Below the pieces are notes generated by a model that had not been told where the DNA came from, did no database searches, and saw only the letters and a list, made by a program, of their open reading frames with translations. From assembly GCA_015501055.1 (NCBI GenBank), contig JADNYV010000001.1, positions 2,046,001 to 2,110,000 of the forward strand: 64,000 bases of DNA, written 5' to 3'. Source of the stretch: Mucidula mucida (Eukaryota > Basidiomycota > Agaricomycetes > Agaricales > Physalacriaceae). Each line of letters begins with the position of its first letter. The first letter of the stretch is position 1. Shown here in pieces: positions 1 through 9,199 of the stretch. A program made the translations under genes and the position numbers.

Positions 1-1657
1 CGCCGCGCGCCTCGCCAGCTTATTCGCCAGTCGCGTTTTATATTCTTCAAACGGGTCTTGATATCTGCAAAGAAACCATTAGATGCATCGGAGACGGTGA
101 ACATAGCACATACATGATAACCTCCGTTATCCGCACCTGCTTGCTCGGCCGCTCGGTCCCTTCCTTTCGCGGTAGTCGCTCCAAGGCATCCAGAACATCT
201 TCCCCTCCAACAAGCTTCCCAAACACTGTATGCTTCTTGTCCAGATGCGGTGCCGGTTTGAACGTGATGAAGAACTGGGACCCGTTCGTCCCAGCGCCCT
301 TATTCGCCATTGCCAATATTCCCCGACTATCGTGCTTGGCGGCGTTCTTGTTATCGTATTCGTCTCGGAATGGTGTTCCCCAGTACGACGCGCCGCCCGA
401 ACCCGTCCCGGTTGGGTCGCCAGTCTGAATCATGAATCCTGGCACGAGTCGATGGAAGAGACAATCGTTGTATTTGCCTTGGCGTGCTAGCATTAGAAAG
501 TTGTAACATGTCTTTGGAGCCTACAATGTATTATCAGCCTTGTTCATTCATTGATAGCCTAACACGTACTTTTTCGCAATACAACTCGAGATTGAGACTG
601 CTTCCGCCCAGACTTGTCACGACACGAACATATGCGCGACGTTTGCCGACATCTTTCTCTTTGCCCTTGCCTTTGATAGGGTTTGAGAGGTCTTCGAACA
701 TCAGTTCCTCCTGTAGCGTTGTTAGTCGTTGCTTAGACTTGAGTGAATGGGAACGCACCTCATCCCAAACTAGCTTCGCCGAGCCTTGTTGAGGATCGAC
801 AGAGGTGGAGGTAAGAGATGCACCGGGAAGTCCACTGGAATACGGGGATACATTCCCTACACTGTATAAGCAGGGCGCCATATAGTAGATTCGCAAACAT
901 ACAAGGCACAGCTTCCTTCGCTTTAGGTTTTGGGGTTGGTACTTTGGCCACCGACGCAGCCTGAACCGCGGTGGACGAGCTTGCGATGGCTTTATTGGGA
1001 ATGGAAGCGGGAGGTAGTCCATGAGGATTTTGTAACGTTATCACGTCTGACCTGGCTTCTGAGTGAGGTAAAGCCAGACGATGATAGATTGCACTCACTT
1101 TTTGAACGGAACATCGTTGACCAGGTCTTTACCGCCCTTTATGCTCTCGGCAAGGAAAACGTTGCCGGTTGTGGCAATGGCGACGACATGGGAGTGCTCG
1201 CTGAACGGTTTGAAGGAAATGGGATCATGGATCTCTCCAGAGGCCTCCTTGCGGGAGTAGTGCAGGGTGATGAGGTCTGACGGTTGAAGAGGTTCCTTGG
1301 TGATGGGGTGGGTATTGTTGTGTTGCCTGGACGGGGATGAGATGGTAGAATGGATGGATGAACAAGGACGCACTTGAGCCATGGTATTATGTTGATGAGA
1401 TCAAAGACATGGCCAGTGCCATCTGCGTTGCGGGCACAGACAGGATGCTCGAATGGCTGGAAGGAGAGGGCACAACAGTCGAACGGAGTCCTGGTACCAG
1501 GATGGGGTGCCTCTGATTTACTGGGATGGGTCAGTGACTGTTTATCGGAATAACCGCGTACTCACGCCTTGAATCCTGCCGAAGAGGAATGGGCACCAAA
1601 CATGCCAGAATGTTCTGCATGGGTGATGTACAGTTTGTCGGAATTTCCGTGTCCCAT
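1..1657 (-). CDS. CYP8: PPIL2/Cyp60-type U-box cyclophilin (peptidyl-prolyl isomerase), 3' end cut by window edge
   Basis: This gene encodes a nuclear cyclophilin of the PPIL2 family, which couples an N-terminal U-box (ubiquitin-ligase type) to a C-terminal peptidyl-prolyl isomerase domain and associates with the spliceosome. I start it at the ATG at 1657, which begins MGHGNSDKLYITHAEH and matches the family N-terminus. The next exon carries the U-box (TPFDCCALSFQPFEHPVC, then FDLINIIPWLK), followed by NTHPITKEPL, HVVAIATTGNVF and SDVITLQNPHG. A Lys/Pro-rich linker follows. The cyclophilin domain has FHRLVPGFMIQTGDPTGTG, ANKGAGTNGSQFFITF and LDKKHTVFGKLVGG, which covers the usual active-site surface. 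At least six short introns are needed, near 1519-1563, 1335-1378, 1052-1099, 860-900, 711-759 and 488-536. The last exon, YQDPFEEYKTRLANK, runs off position 1. I see no defect. It is transcribed divergently from the PPR gene with very little sequence between them. Confidence 0.93.
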
Positions 1658-1701
1658 GATGGTAGAGGGGAAAGAGAACTAAGTGACCGGTCACAGTCAT
1701 T
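1658..1701. promoter_or_regulatory. Very short bidirectional promoter / shared 5' region
   Basis: Only 44 bp separate the ATG of the PPIL2-like gene (minus strand) from the ATG of the PPR gene (plus strand). Either the two transcripts overlap at their 5' ends or one initiates inside the other gene's coding region. No TATA-like motif is evident. Both starts are supported by alignment with their families: the cyclophilin by its conserved N-terminus, the PPR protein by a presequence-like N-terminus. Confidence 0.5.
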
Positions 1702-3843
1702 ATGCTCTTGCGAGCAAGGCTGGTGGTCGCAGCTGCTCGCTGGCGCGTCCCCATACTTGCGCGTCATGCCCAGTCTTTAAGCAAGCCCGCAGTCCGCGTC
1801 CCAGATCACAACGCCAACATTTTCAACGACACCCTTCAGCAAATTCAACTTTCCCTCTCCAAACGCGATCTTCCTGCCGTCCTTGAGTTTTGGAAAACAC
1901 TCAAGGAACGCGACCTTCACCGCCTCCTCAGTTCAACATATCTGGCACGCATATCTGTTCTTCTCGTCGAGGAAATCCTGCCCAAAAACCCCCGGGATGA
2001 CTTGCCTGCACCACACAGGGACGTGTTTGAACAGATTGCTCTCGCCTCGGCTGCCTCAAAAAGTCCAGCAGCCCTCGAAGCCCTTCTCCGCTACCATCTT
2101 GCCCGTCGAGAGCTCGACACCATCATCTCCCTTCATGACCAATTCCGGAGTATCAGCGAGGCCCCCATCGAAAACGATGGTGTAGAACAGGACGAGGACT
2201 CGGAGGACAGCGAACAAGACTTTTATGCCTACCAGCAAAGCAACTACAACACGAGCTCCCCCTCTACAGTCTCCGAAATTAATATTGCCCTCATCACCAC
2301 CACCGCCTACCTCCTTCATCACAAAGACTTCAAAGGTGCAGTCGGTGTCATCCGCAACGCGCCTAGGCTCCACCACTACACCGTCAAGGAGTTTCTATCA
2401 AAGATCGACGATGAAGACTTGCGCGCCAGTCTCGATTCATGGCTGACGCGACTTCAGTACGCTCGCATGTTGGACAGGCCAAAATCCTATGCTATCCATC
2501 TTCGCAAGATGGGGTCCAGCAAAAATGTCAGTGCTTTGGTCATACACTACAATGCTATGGTCGACGGCATTGATGGCCCGGACCCGTACATTGCTGCAGA
2601 CCCATCCAGAATCAACGAAAAGCGCCTCGTCGCGATGAATGAACGCCTTTGGACAGCGTTCCTCTCAGCGTTCCTCGCAGCAGGGGTGCGAGAACGAGCA
2701 GAGCACCTTTGGGTCGACCTTGGTCGATTCCGCGTCCCCCATACGGCCCCAATGTGGAATGCCCTCATCGACGCGTTCAGAGAACAGGGACAGACCGAAA
2801 GCGCCTACCAGACATATTTGCAGATGCAGAAGGAAGGTGTCAAACCGGGCCCCTTGACTTACAGAGCTATAATCGCGGCTTTGATGATCGACAAGAGACG
2901 GCTCGACATGGCGTGGCGGTTATTCAAGGAATTCCAGGACAAGTTACAGCCCCACGTAGAGTCTATCCATGCCATCCCGGTGTACAACAGCTACCTCCAG
3001 GGTTTATTGAACCATGGAATGCTCGAACAGGCGCTGGATATCTTTGATTTTTTGGAGACCAATCTCAAAGAACAACGCCCCGCTCCTCGTCTCGACATTG
3101 TCACGTTCAACATGCTCATGAGCTATTTCGCGCGGAGGAGCGATCTCAAGAACGTCTCGTTGTTATTAAACAAGTTGGTCGAATTGTCGCTAACACCGGA
3201 CGTGTTCACCTTTTCGGTCATGATGTCTGCTTTGATCAAGGCAGGCAATATGGATGCCACGGAACGCGTCTTTAGACTGATGGAATCAATGGGCATCCAG
3301 CCCACCATGGTCACGTACGCAACGATCATTGTCGAGCTGCTGAGGGAACGGGAAGACAAGTTTCTTGCAGAGGCCCTCAAGATCTTGGATAGTATGGAAG
3401 GGAAAGGGAACGATCTCTCGCCTAACCTGATGGTCTACGAAGCGTTCTTGGTGGAGCTGTGGAGGGTGCCTTGGCTCCCTATAGACCAGGGCGCAATGAT
3501 CGTGGCGGACATTTTGTCAAGAACCAAGAGGCGACGTATGTCCATAAGTCTCAACATGTTTTCCCTCATCATCCGAGTTGCGCTCACGGAAGGGTATCCG
3601 GACGGCGTTGAACTTGCATGGAAACTATACAAGGAGTTGGGGAAGCACAAGTACAGAATACCGGCGAAATTGCTATTAGTGCTACTCGAGGGGATGATAC
3701 AGCACGGGGAGGTTGGAAATGCGCTCCAGATCTGTTCGGAGATAAACAAGGCGGGCATGAAGCAGAGTGTGACGCTGTCGAATCTGTTTAGACAGGTAGA
3801 TATGATGAGAAGAGCGCGAGGACGCGTACCTAAACATCCGTGA
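1702..3843 (+). CDS. Mitochondrial pentatricopeptide repeat (PPR) protein
   Basis: A single uninterrupted 713-residue frame encodes a PPR protein, a family that binds organellar RNA and controls its stability, processing or translation. The N-terminus (MLLRARLVVAAARWRVPIL) is rich in Arg, Leu and Ala with no acidic residues, as expected of a mitochondrial presequence. Recognisable PPR helical pairs start near residue 349 (MWNALIDAFREQGQTESA, then GVKPGPLTYRAII). They continue through VPVYNSYLQGLLNHG, VTFNMLMSYFARRSD, DVFTFSVMMSALIKAG and QPTMVTYATIIVELL to about residue 560. The C-terminal part has weaker repeats. An acidic stretch around residues 154-175 separates the N-terminal part from the repeats. 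The lack of introns is unusual for this window, where most genes have many. The RNA target cannot be read from the sequence. It is tail-to-tail with the Mim2-like gene, 20 bp away. Confidence 0.88.
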   Translation: MLLRARLVVAAARWRVPILARHAQSLSKPAVRVPDHNANIFNDTLQQIQLSLSKRDLPAVLEFWKTLKERDLHRLLSSTYLARISVLLVEEILPKNPRDDLPAPHRDVFEQIALASAASKSPAALEALLRYHLARRELDTIISLHDQFRSISEAPIENDGVEQDEDSEDSEQDFYAYQQSNYNTSSPSTVSEINIALITTTAYLLHHKDFKGAVGVIRNAPRLHHYTVKEFLSKIDDEDLRASLDSWLTRLQYARMLDRPKSYAIHLRKMGSSKNVSALVIHYNAMVDGIDGPDPYIAADPSRINEKRLVAMNERLWTAFLSAFLAAGVRERAEHLWVDLGRFRVPHTAPMWNALIDAFREQGQTESAYQTYLQMQKEGVKPGPLTYRAIIAALMIDKRRLDMAWRLFKEFQDKLQPHVESIHAIPVYNSYLQGLLNHGMLEQALDIFDFLETNLKEQRPAPRLDIVTFNMLMSYFARRSDLKNVSLLLNKLVELSLTPDVFTFSVMMSALIKAGNMDATERVFRLMESMGIQPTMVTYATIIVELLREREDKFLAEALKILDSMEGKGNDLSPNLMVYEAFLVELWRVPWLPIDQGAMIVADILSRTKRRRMSISLNMFSLIIRVALTEGYPDGVELAWKLYKELGKHKYRIPAKLLLVLLEGMIQHGEVGNALQICSEINKAGMKQSVTLSNLFRQVDMMRRARGRVPKHP

Positions 3844-3863
3844 TCATTATAATAATATTTGTA

Positions 3864-4131
3864 TCAGGTGCTGCTTAAGTAGCGAGCGTACACTAATGCT
3901 ATCGATGAGGTTTTAAGCCGCGGAGTGGGGGGTAAGGGGCTTACGCCAGTAGCTCCATTTTCTACCGAGATACTTGCCAAGGACGGGCAGAAGGACGAAA
4001 GAGACGAGCTGCTGGAGCTGCTGGAGGCTCTCCTCCCATTCTTGCTGTGCGAGATGGTATTCGTCGCTATCATACGATGAAGCATCAGAGAGGTCGTCGA
4101 GGGAGACGTCCGAGGCAGTGTCGACTGGCAT
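3864..4131 (-). CDS. Small membrane protein resembling mitochondrial import protein Mim2
   Basis: A two-exon gene for a protein of about 73 residues. One 46-nt GT-AG intron (3899-3944) restores the frame, so the end reads GRKWSYWPLVYARYLSST. The N-terminal half is acidic and Ser/Asp rich (ASDVSLDDLSDASSYDSDEY). It is followed by EWEESLQQLQQLVSFVLLPV, a hydrophobic stretch that could form one membrane helix, then LGKYLGRKWSYW and YARYL. This layout (acidic head, single helix, GK-LGR-W and YARYL tail) resembles fungal Mim2. Mim2 works with Mim1 in the outer mitochondrial membrane to insert helical membrane proteins, including TOM subunits. I take the Met at 4131 because an acidic N-terminus fits the family; an upstream in-frame Met exists at 4233. 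The assignment rests on motif memory in a very short protein, so it is moderate. Confidence 0.62.
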
Positions 4132-4266
4132 TGATGCTGGATGTGAGCAGCTGACAAGACCCTGGTTAACGACGTTGATTCTTGTTTGCCCCACCCCGCT
4201 TTTAATCTCCACCGTGCTCCTGACCTTTACCACCTCTTAAACTCGAACGACGACCATCTATGCATC

Positions 4267-6713
4267 ATGGTCAATCCTGGCCTGCCCCCGAAAAGCAGGC
4301 TCGTCGGCCAGCCGCTGCTCTATGCCATCTCCGTGTTTGCCAGTCTTGGCGTCTTTCTGGTGAGCCATGCATGTTGCCTCGATGTGCATCTCTGTATTCA
4401 TATTGTTGTGTAGTTCGGATATGACCAGGGGTGCGTCCTCTACGTCCCCGTACATTTCTCAATGCTTACCTTTTGCTTGGCCAGTGTGATGAGCGGTATT
4501 ATTACTGGGCCCCACTTTCGCAAGTACTTCAACAATCCGGACGCGATTGCGATCGGCACAATGGTCGCTGTGCTTGAGGTTGGCGCCTTCAGTATGTACC
4601 AACATTTTCCTTCCACTCCGCCATCTAACGGACGGGTAACAGTTACTTCCGTTGCTGCTGGTCGCCTCGGTGATATCATCGGTCGCAAAGGTACCCTGTT
4701 TGCTGGAGCCATCGTTTTCACGATAGGCGGCGCAATTCAGACGTTCACTACTGGCTTTTGGGTCATGATTGTCGGCCGAGTAGTCAGCGGCTTTGGCGTC
4801 GGTCTGCTATCGTGAGTCACCCTCGCTCCCTCCCCACGCCTTTCCCGCATGACCTTCGCTTTAGAACCATCGTGCCCATCTACCAAAGCGAAATATCGCC
4901 CCCCGACCACGTGCGTTACGCTTGGCGCGCTATTAATTGACTAACGCCGCGTTAGAGAGGCGCGCTGGCATGCATGGAGTTTACGGGAAACATCATTGGC
5001 TACTCGTCTTCGGTCGTACGTCATGTTCCTCGCGTTCCTTGCTTCCACCTCACGTTCCTATCAGTGGCTCGACTACTTTTGCTCGTACATTAACTCTGAT
5101 CTCAGCTGGCGGATACCACTCTTCGTGCAATGTGTCATTGGCGCCCTACTCGCAGCGGGATCCTTGGTGATGCCGGAAAGTCCAAGGTAAGCTTGCGTGC
5201 CGGATCTTGACCATTAAAATGAATTCTGCCAGATGGCTCCTTGACACTGATCAAGACGATGAAGGCATGCGGGTCATTGCAGACCTACACGGTGGCGATC
5301 CCGAGGATCCTAAAGCCGTTGCAGAGTTCAGAGAGATCAAGGACAAAGTTCTTGAAGATGTCTGCTGCCATTCATTTTTCAAGATGAATGTCGCGTCGTT
5401 GACTCGTTTTGACAGCGTGCTTCGGGTGAAGGAAGGACTTATCTTGCCATGTGGCGTAAGTATAAGCGACGTGTTCTCTTGGCCATGTCGTCTCAGGCTT
5501 TTGCGCAACTCGTGAGTGTTATCGCGCACTCCACTACTATCGCTCATGTTCCCCATTAGAACGGTATTAATGGTGAGTTTAGAGCCTCTTGCTGAGCGAA
5601 TGGTGTCAACTGACCGCCAACGTGATCAAGTCATCTCTTACTATGCCCGTACGTGTCCGCCATTTGCCGTTTCTAGAAGTTGGACTAAAGTATCCTCGTA
5701 GCTCGCGTATTTGAAGGTTCGTCCTTGGCAGTAACCCTTCTAGTCCACATTATGACCGCAGTTCTACAGAGGCTGGATGGATCGGACGCGATGCTATCCT
5801 TATGACTGGCATCAATTCTCTGGTCTACGTCCTAAGCACCTTACCTCCGTATGCGTTTTCATTTCTCGACTACGCTAGTTGTACTCATCATTTCAAGATG
5901 GTATCTCGTTGATCGTTGGGGTCGTCGGGCCATCTTGTTGTCCGGCGCCGTTATTGCAAGTCTATCAACGCTCACTTTGCCGTCCATTGTTGATCAGTAT
6001 TGTAAAGATGGCCATATCCCTCGGTGCGACTGGTTGGTGGATGTACATTGATGTTCCTTACACAGCAAACGCCGTCGTTATCTGTGTCGTTATCTACAAT
6101 GCCGCCTTTGGTTACAGGTATGGTTTTTGATAGTATCAAGCCGATGAAACTGACGATAGTTCTTAGTTGGGGACCTCTCCCGTGGCTTTACCCTCCCGAG
6201 GTGCGTTTCCTGGCAACTCGTTTGATTCCACCTAATCGTTGAATCAGATCATGCCCCTTACCATTCGTGCTAAGGGTGTTTCGTTGTCTACAAGTACTAA
6301 CTGGGCTTTCAACTTTTTGGTTGGAGAAAGTACACCATACCTTCAGGAGCTTATTGAATGGCGACTGTATCCCATGCACGGCTTCTTCTGCGTGTGCAGT
6401 TTCGTTCTTGGTGTGTTCTGCTTTTACTTTCTTATCTCATGGCCTGACGATATGTATAGTCTATTTCCTATACCCGGAAACCAAAGGAGTACCATTAGAA
6501 GAGATGGATGCTGTATTCGGCGAAGAAGAGTACGAGGAGAGAATGGACAATGAGTCGGACGAAGACGAAGACGAAACGACTTCTCTTCTTGGCCCAGGTC
6601 TTCCGACGAACAATGGCGCTATCGGCGAAACGGGACCGCGTCGTCGATCTCGTGGTTGGCTAAGCAGCATGTTCAAGTCGAACGACGAAGGTTCTCAGCA
6701 AGCCACGAACTAA
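4267..6713 (+). CDS. MFS hexose/sugar transporter (general sugar porter family)
   Basis: A multi-exon gene for a 12-helix plasma-membrane sugar porter. The start MVNPGLPPKSRLVGQPLLYA is followed after the first introns by LFGYDQGVMSGII, the usual first-helix motif. Other family signatures appear in order: GRLGDIIGRKG (loop 2-3), VGRVVSGFGVGLLS, PIYQSEISPP, PESPRWLLD, the QLNGIN motif after helix 6 (split by introns near 5510-5560), VISYYAP, VDRWGRRAIL, SWGPLPWLYPPE, IRAKGVSLST and finally PETKGVPLEEMD. QLNGIN and PETKG are typical of glucose/hexose carriers. The C-terminal tail after 6530 is strongly acidic (NESDEDEDETTS) and ends SNDEGSQQATN; such tails are often phosphorylation or endocytosis regions. 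At least ten introns of about 45-60 nt are implied. Substrate specificity cannot be read from the sequence. No frameshift is evident. Confidence 0.9.
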
Positions 6714-7509
6714 CATGCTGCATCCATATATGCAATAGAGCGACGCGATTGCGTCTCTGATGCGTCTGCAACTAGAGCGCCAAGCTCCCACATGGAAGCC
6801 TTCATGCAATGCATGAGTATTCCCCAGTGATGCAGTACATAGCTTCTTATAATGTATGTTCCCCGTAAAGATATCCTAACGATTCATGGTTTATATCGAC
6901 GTTGAAGAAGTGTTGGACGTCGAATGAGTGGTATGGATTTCGGCGTGCGTTTTCTATTGACTATGATTGCCCATTCGAACTTTTTGTACCGCCCTATTGT
7001 ATTACTTTCTCCACTCTGCTGTCGGGGCGTACATCAAATCAGCGCCACATTGTCGTAGGTTCGAAGGCGTGAGACGCGTGCTTGAGGGTGTCGGGGGATC
7101 GTCGTGAAGAGAAACATGGCTCCGGTGATTCTCGAGATTTCTGTCCTTCCTCTCAGACAATAAGGTAGTATGTCTGTGATGTTGACCTGAAATTTTAGAG
7201 CAAACTGATCAGGAAGATGCTACCAAGGCTCACAAGAAAGAAAGCTTACGAGGACGGCTCTGTAAACGCCCTCAGCGCTAGCTCCATAGGAAGTGCTGCA
7301 GCTCTCCAAGTTTACATCGAGATGACACCACAGGTTCTGAAATGCAGTGTATTCGTGTAGATGTGTATGGTCGTGAAATCGTCAAAGTGACTATATGATA
7401 CAGTAGGTGTTGTGCGTAGTAGTAGAAGTCCAAAGTGCCTGAGATTGAAAAAGCTGGCTAACATGATACAGTAAGAAGAAGAAGTGCGTTCGGTGAGGAT
7501 GGCGAGGGT
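6714..7509. other. Intergenic stretch with no supported gene
   Basis: About 800 bp between the sugar transporter stop and the stop of the next minus-strand gene. I see only short unsupported frames and no RNA gene or repeat. It probably holds two 3' UTRs, because the flanking genes converge. Confidence 0.5.
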
Positions 7510-8235
7510 CTATAATTTGAGTGCAATATCGGCTTGCCACATCGTCTCTATGGGGTTCCAGACGGCGAGCAGGACAATGTTCGAGAGCTGGATGCCATTG
7601 GGACCGATGTGCCACCGGGCGTCTGCACACTGTTCGTATCTAGCTCTCTACAAAATAAAATGAGCGGTCGAAGTAAAAAAAGAAATGAGAACTGACCTCC
7701 AAGAAGCGCATGAACATGCCAGCGACAGCGACTCCCAACTGAGCGCGCGTCATCATCCCGAATTTGGTGCATATGTCGAGAGTGCGGGACCAGGTGAGGT
7801 GGGAGTATCCAGGCCACTGATCATCATAAAGTATGAGTACAGTAGAACCAAAAAAAAACTTTAATAAAAACGAACCGTGATGTGGAAGTTGATCCTAGTG
7901 ACACCAGGTCCTACATATATCGGCTCGTTGCCGCCGTTCATATGCGCCGCGATAGTATCAATGTCGCGCATAGCGAGTTCCTGCATCTGGATTCCCTGGC
8001 CGGGCTGCGCGTTCCAGTTGAAGGGTATCGGCTGCGCCACCGGCCGGCCGACTTCTTTCTTCCACTTCGAGTTGGCCGAGGAGTCAGGGATGGGGAGGCG
8101 CACGAGTTTGGGGTTGAGGTGTGGGTGGGGGTGGGGGGTGTGACTGCTACCTCTGCTAGAGGAAGAGGACGACGTGATGCTCGAGAAGCCAGAGTTGGGA
8201 ACAGAGGTGGGGTGGAGTGGATTTTTGTAAGACAT
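7510..8235 (-). CDS. Uncharacterised small basidiomycete-type protein
   Basis: Three exons give a protein of about 205 residues that I do not recognise functionally. Exon 1 starts MSYKNPLHPTSVPNSGFSSI, has a Ser-rich then His/Pro-rich low-complexity part (about residues 20-45), then VRLPIPDSSANSKWKKEVGR and IYVGPGVTRINFHIT. Introns follow near 7821-7875 and 7640-7696. Exon 2 reads WPGYSHLTWSRTLDICT with MMTRAQLGVAVAGMFMRFLE. Exon 3 reads DARWHIGPNGIQLSNIVLL, ending WQADIALKL. The pattern WPGYSHL...TRAQL...F.RF.E...W.IGP.GI is, from memory, seen in other mushroom hypothetical proteins. There is no signal peptide or clear membrane helix. That three separate exons join in frame with good splice sites supports a real gene. 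Confidence 0.65.
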
Positions 8236-8527
8236 TGCTTTGCTTGGAGTGTAGTGTGGATGCCATTTGAGTACGAGCTTTATATCAAATCCCCAGAGGA
8301 TCTTTGTCGTCAAAGTGTCGGGGCACTTGGGTCGTGCCAAAAAACAGAAAGAGGCCCATTGATCAATGCGCAAGCACAAGCACAAGGCGGGAGAAAGCGC
8401 TCGATCGTTTTTACATTCATTCCTTCAAAGACGAATGTAAGAATCTCCTTCGAGAGAAATAATACAAGGCGCGTAAGGATACGTCGGCGAGGTGATACTA
8501 GAGAGAGTAGTACGCCCTTGTTGTCAG

Positions 8528-9034
8528 TCACCAACACAAAGGGGATCGGGGAATAACCATATTAGGGCAGTGCACGCCGCACGGATGTGAAATACTGCTT
8601 TGTCGTTTGGGGGGCCCTTTGACGAGACGGGTCCAAGCATCGTAGACTATCCGCCCTTTGAATTTGAGATCGAGTACTTTGTCGGTGGTCAATAACGAGT
8701 ATTCAAGGGACCGTTGAACAGCGCCGCATTGATCAAAGGGACAAAAATTCTTGTCTTCCGCTAACGTCAGACAGATGGTCAAGGGAAACGTTGAAGCATC
8801 GATGTGTCCAAGAGCTCCGTAGTCCTGGTGAAAGGTGCTCCTTAACTGGTCCAAGGTTGACAAAGCGAAACGCAGATTCAAGAGGAGCCGGCTTCGTCCA
8901 AGATTAAACACAACGCTGTTAACATCAATACAGGATGCGAAGACAGTAAAGCTAAGAGCATGCAGAGCTGAGTTCGAGTTTGGTGGTGAAGGAAGGAGGA
9001 AAATTGCGCAGATAAGATAAGATAACACATTCAA
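8528..9034 (-). other. Doubtful 168-residue open frame
   Basis: An open frame starting MNVLSYLICAIFLLPSPP with a hydrophobic, signal-like N-terminus. I recognise no domain. It lies between an uncharacterised gene and kinase repeat A and has no visible introns, unlike most neighbours. It may be an orphan secreted protein or simply a chance frame. Confidence 0.2.
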
Positions 9035-9199
9035 CTCTCATTTGATCGCACCTTCTCATTCTGGACAACTCAATGTGGCGTTTACAGTCCGTTCAGCCGT
9101 ATAACATACAGTCTGGACCGCTCTTCTCCCATACATCAACATATGTCTCTTGCATGAACCGGTGTAGAGCATTCAGAGATTGCAAGGTCATGTCTCGCG

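Noticed and set aside
7041..7080. A GGTTCGAA sequence resembling a tRNA T-loop
   Set aside because: No matching acceptor stem, D-arm or anticodon arm could be folded around it.
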